A DNA stretch of 64,000 nt from Psilocybe azurescens (lineage: Eukaryota > Basidiomycota > Agaricomycetes > Agaricales > Agrocybaceae), in assembly GCA_023853785.1 (NCBI GenBank), contig JAJIRX010000680.1, positions 1-64,000 of the forward strand. The letters run 5' to 3'. Position 1 is the stretch's first letter; the number at the start of each line of letters is the position of its first letter. The notes under the pieces are model-generated. The model worked only from the letters and a program-made list of their open reading frames with translations. It searched no databases and was not told the DNA's origin. This document shows positions 59,703 to 64,000 of the stretch, in pieces. The position numbers and the translations under genes were made by a program.

Positions 59703-62700
59703 ATGGACACCAGAATCAGTCTTCAACGCGAACATCTTCGACGTGGTTTCTCTCTATAAGTCCCATTTCATTGCAGTAGTGCCACTCCACTCGTACTGAC
59801 AATTCCTCTCGTATCTACTAGTCATCAAAAGGTCGTTCTCGAGATAGACTTTTCAGGTATCCTATGGGTACGCGAATCTCCGCTCTCGTATCGCGAGTTA
59901 CAGGCATTTATGTTGAATTAGGGATACACGGAGATCACGATTATACCCACCAGCAGCGAGCTCAGGACCATTCACCTTCACTCTAGGCAATGCAGTATGT
60001 CTTCATAATCTCATACAAACCTTTGAAGCTCACACTCAAACACCACTCAGCCATCCAGAGCGTTACAGTTGCAGGCCACCCAGCAGACTTCACACACGTG
60101 GATCCACTTACGCATATCACTATGGGAGGCCCTTCAGAGGCTCAAGATTGTCATCGACACCCGGAACTAAAGCGAAAGATATATTCTGCTCTCCAAGAAA
60201 GTGACGAAGGGGAACTATCCATCGCTATGCCAGTAGAGGTGCCTCTTAAACAGTCGGGCCACTCTTCTTCCGGGCTTTCGTTTCCGAATGATGGTAAGTA
60301 GCATCTTTCTATTCAAAGTTCTCTTTCTTGGTGATAATGATGAGCGCTAGTGTCGACGCCGGAACCTCAGACGCCAGGATTTCCCCAAGCGAACGGTCTT
60401 GTGCCAGAGTTCTCTCCTATCGTTGTCCATATTGCTTACAGCCTTCGGAATCCTGTTGATGGATTTGAGTTCGTTGTGCCCAGTGATGCTTATCCATTTG
60501 TAAGCTATTTGTTCCATACCACGCGTGTCCTTTATTGACTCTATTTTCAAAGCGCGTACCTCATGCATACACCTCTCCCTCATCCCCGGACTCTGCAAGA
60601 TGTTGGGTACCATGCTTGGACAACCTATGGGAAAAATGTACCTGGGAATTCGAATTCATCGTTCCGCGCTATCTAGAAGAGCGGGATTTGCACAGTGATG
60701 ACGACGAATTAAATGACGCTAGTTCGACTATCGTGGTATGCAGCGGCGAGCTTGTGGAACAGGTATTTTTGACTGCTTTCCATTCAATGACAATATATTG
60801 ACCCCTGTCTAGGTTGCTCACCCATATAATTCAAACAAGACTATCTTCTTATTTTCTCAAGCCGTTCTGACCTCTGTTCAACATGTTGCTTTCGCCGCCG
60901 GTCCATTCCATTTACTTTCGATACCCCCGACAACGTTGCGGAAGAACCTTCAGGGTCTTCTCAGCCTCTCATGTATGCATTCTGCCTTCCGGGGCAAGAA
61001 CAACTCCTTAACTCCTCAACTTCATGCCTTCGTTCTGCCATGTCGTTCTATGCATCAGAATGTGGCTCATATCCATTTGGATCTTACAAGATCGTATTCG
61101 TGGACCAATTGCCCACCCAGAGATTCGACAGTGCCACTCTTTCTCTTGTAACAACAGAATTATTACATGGTGAGGATGCCCTGGAACAAGCTATAGAAAC
61201 CCGACATGCGCTCGGTCATGCACTTGCATGTCAATGGGCGGGAATCAACATCATCCCAAAGAGCTGGTCGGACCTTTGGCTCGTCAATGGACTGGCGCTA
61301 TACATTACCGGCCTTTTTATGCGAAAACTGTTTGGTAACAATGATTATCGATTCCGACTGAAGAAAGACATGCAAAGAGTTGTAGATTGGGACATGGGAG
61401 GCATGCCACCGATATGCCAACCTCAAGTCCTTGACCCTCCAGATTCAGTTACTTTGCCTTTCATTAACCTTAAGGCACCGCTCGTTCTTCATATCCTCGA
61501 TCGAAGGTTGGGAAAATCAGGTACTTCTCTGGGTCTCAGCCGTGTTTTGCCTAAGCTCTTCTTATCCGCGATAAGCGGAGAACTTCAGAACAATGCTCTT
61601 TCGACGCATACATTTTTGAGGACATGCCGGAAAGTTAGTGGTGTGGATCCACGGAGCTTCGCGGAACAGTGGATATATGGAAGTGGTTGTCCGTCCTTTT
61701 CGTTTTCGGCCTCATTCAACCGGAAGAAAATGGCGGTGGAAATCACTATGCGACAAGAGGCCCCCGCTCATTCAATGTTGGAGAATAACGAAATTTCCAA
61801 GTTGTTGATGAAACCAGTGCCATTTTTTGAGGTGTGTTTTCTTTTCGCTCTTCTTCCATACTTGTTCCTTAAAAGACTACGCAGGGCCAAATGACCATTC
61901 GGATCCATGAAGCCGACGGTACACCGTACGAACACGTCCTTGATATACGAAGTCCATTTAAACGATACGAAGTACCTTTTAATACGAAGTACAAACGAGT
62001 ACGGCGGAATACGAAGCGATATCTTGCTCGACAGGCCGCAGCCCAAGCCGCAGCTGAAGGTGATGCAGAGGCAGCTGAAGCGATGGGCATGGTTGATATG
62101 GGTTTCGGGTTAGAAATCTGGGAGAAAGAGCAGGAGCGAGAAAATTGGAAAGTTGCTGATTGGACGGAAGAAGACGAAGGGATCATGAGCGGCGCGACAT
62201 ACGAATGGATTCGAATGGACGCAGATTTTGAGTGGATAGCAAACGTCAAGTTCGAGCAACCTGATTTTATGTGGGTTTCGCAGCTTCAAAGGGATAGGGA
62301 TGTGGTCGCACAACTTGAGGTAATCGACATTTTACTGTGTGCCATTACTCCGGTCCCGACTGTTCTTTTTCTAGGCTGTGAATGCCCTTGCGGAAAAACC
62401 AACTGCAATTGTCTCCAGCACGTTAACGAAGACGGTCTTGGTGTCCAGTTACTATTTTCGGATTCGCTGTGAGGCAGCCACGGCATTAGTCAACGTATGT
62501 GTTCAGTCAAAAATATCACGATGTATCCACTCTTAACGACCACCGTTTATAGTGTGCTGTGCGCAAGCTAGATTTCTTGGGTCTTTTCCATCTTTTCAAG
62601 CTCTTTTGCGATATTGCTATGATCCGGAAGACCCCAATCAAGATCTCTTTTCGCACAAATATGTTCCCAAGCCAAATGATTTCTCTGATCTATCTGAATA

Positions 62701-64000
62701 CTTTGTCCGCAAGGTACGTCTTAAATAATTAACGAAAGAAATGTGCAGATTATTCATGTATCATTATCAGAGCCTTGTAAATGCCATATCACAAGTTCGA
62801 TTTGAGAATGGCAAAACCCCATCTGTCGTCCGGCAATTTTTCATTGACCAACTTCGATACAACGATAATACTTCTAATCCCGTATGTTTTTAAATAATTT
62901 CTTAGGGTCATGATAAACTTACACTTTTTTTCTTCAGTATTCGGACGGGTTCTACATCAGCACGATCATTTCAGCCGCTGCATATGCTAACGTATCTACG
63001 GCTCCTCCAGAACGCGGAGAGCTTTTACCTTCCGAAACTCGTACAGAATACACCGCTGAAGATATGGACCTCGTTAAACAAACGCGAACTGAAGTCGATC
63101 GTTATAGGAGCATGGATAGGCTCATTCCATCCCCTCATAATATTGTTACAATTGCTGCGCTTGAGGTAAAACGATTTTTACTCAGAAAGAAAATCACATT
63201 GTTTATTTTTTTTTATAGTTCTACATGATGCTGGGAATTGCCAATCTCATACCGAGTCACCCCAGAATTTTTTCCCATTCACAAGGTACATTGTTATCTT
63301 AGCTATGTGTCTTGAGCTTACCAATTTCTTAGGGAGGGGAACTTCACCCAAGTTCGAATCGCTGCCTTCGATGGTCTTTTCCTCACGAAATGGTATACCC
63401 CTCAAATTATGCGCTACATATTGGCTGTAATGGCCAACGATCCTTCGAAAGTTGTCAAGCGACATGTTGCCCGCAACGCTTGCTATAGTTTGGCACTGCT
63501 CGTTCAGATGGGTGAAATGAAGTCTACATCAAAAGAGGCCGAGGCGCTTCTTATTGAAGAGGACGGCAACTCCCAAGAAAAGGCTAAAGAATCGAAGCGG
63601 AGCGAAATGGAAAGTATGATCAAAGTACTACGCAAGGATCGGGAGGTCGGAAAGAATGAAGCTTTGAGAGAATTCCTTATGCCCATTGCACTGTGCGTGT
63701 AATCACCTTGCTTGCTACTGGAAGAAGCTGACCAAGGAAAAAAAAAAACAGGAATCCTGATCTTGATCATGAAGTTAGGTGGTGTATTCTCAAGCTCGCC
63801 GATCTCCTCATCCGTCCTGTGGAAGAATCTCCGCCGTCGGTTAAGATTCACATCCCAAGTACCCCAGTAATTGAAAGCGCTCCTCCGCTGCCTGCTGTCA
63901 AGGTGCCTGCTAAGGTGCCGAGGGTTATCAAATCAGGGGGACCCCCTGTTAAATCTCCTCTGGTTACGCTTAATCCTCCTACAAAGCTCAAGTTGCCGGC
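59703..64000 (+). CDS. TAF2: TFIID subunit TAF2 (3' end outside the window)
   Basis: Scaffold subunit of TFIID that contacts core promoter DNA and resembles M1 aminopeptidases. ATG 59703 starts MDTRISLQREHLRRGF. Spliced exons give HQKVVLEIDFS, YTEITIIPTSSELRTIHLHS, TIQSVTVAGHPADFTHVDP, CHRHPELKRKIYSAL, WVPCLDNLWEKCTWEFEF, MYAFCLPGQEQLLNSS and WSDLWLVNGLALYITGLFMR. The metalloprotease HExxH site is replaced by HALGH, as expected for a TAF2 without peptidase activity. HEAT-like repeats follow (RKLDFLGLFHLFKLF region), then a Lys/Pro-rich stretch where the window ends. The frame breaks at C run 60924-60928. The join near 59850-59930 also needs one extra base. Partial: no stop codon before 64000. 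Confidence 0.9.

Noticed and set aside
1..64000. CRISPR arrays, bacterial operons, rRNA genes, intact transposons or viral genes
   Set aside because: None seen. Gene structure is eukaryotic throughout, and the only tandem repeats are inside protein-coding sequence or simple-sequence runs.

Overview
The window is nuclear DNA of a mushroom-forming fungus (Basidiomycota, very probably Agaricomycetes). The evidence is the dense set of short (about 45-75 nt) GT-AG introns, the FunK1-type fungal kinase remnant, the CT-rich promoter tracts and the conserved fungal housekeeping genes. All identifications come from reading translated exons against remembered family motifs; no search was run.

Layout. 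161-5890 (+): lysophospholipase NTE1. 6422-8032 (+): decayed FunK1 kinase. 8693-9026 (-): possible small gene, divergent from pantothenate kinase at 9109-11014 (+). 11221-12981 (+): transcription factor with three homeodomains. 15675-16633 (-): protein with a JAMM-like His/Ser/Asp motif. 18230-19408 (-): unknown protein. 20144-23088 (-): BIRC6-like ubiquitin-conjugating enzyme. 23538-26916 (-): coatomer gamma subunit SEC21. 28450-29724 (-): casein kinase 1. 30925-34629 (+): chitin synthase. 35178-39564 (-): large low-complexity protein with a polyglutamine tract. 40246-41301 (+) and 48495-49610 (+): two related bHLH-zipper factors, with a four-helix membrane protein between them at 46568-47701 (+). 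51807-52341 (+): tubulin cofactor A. 52483-53145 (-): Mediator subunit 11. 53348-57502 (-): HET-C family protein with a repeat-rich tail. 57635-59521 (-): ribosome biogenesis factor LTV1. 59703-64000 (+): TFIID subunit TAF2, running off the window.

These are mostly independent housekeeping and regulatory genes: phospholipid turnover, CoA synthesis, Golgi-to-ER transport, cell wall synthesis, tubulin folding, Pol II transcription and 40S maturation. They do not form a metabolic cluster.

The most important practical observation is technical. At least fifteen reading frames break at homopolymer runs and resume in another frame with conserved sequence. The affected genes include essential ones, so I read these breaks as uncorrected sequencing indels, and any automatic gene model here will be truncated. 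The most interesting biology is the triple-homeodomain gene, where each homeodomain is split by an intron at the same codon and phase; the bHLH-zipper pair that also shares an intron position; and the repeat-expanded tail of the HET-C protein.
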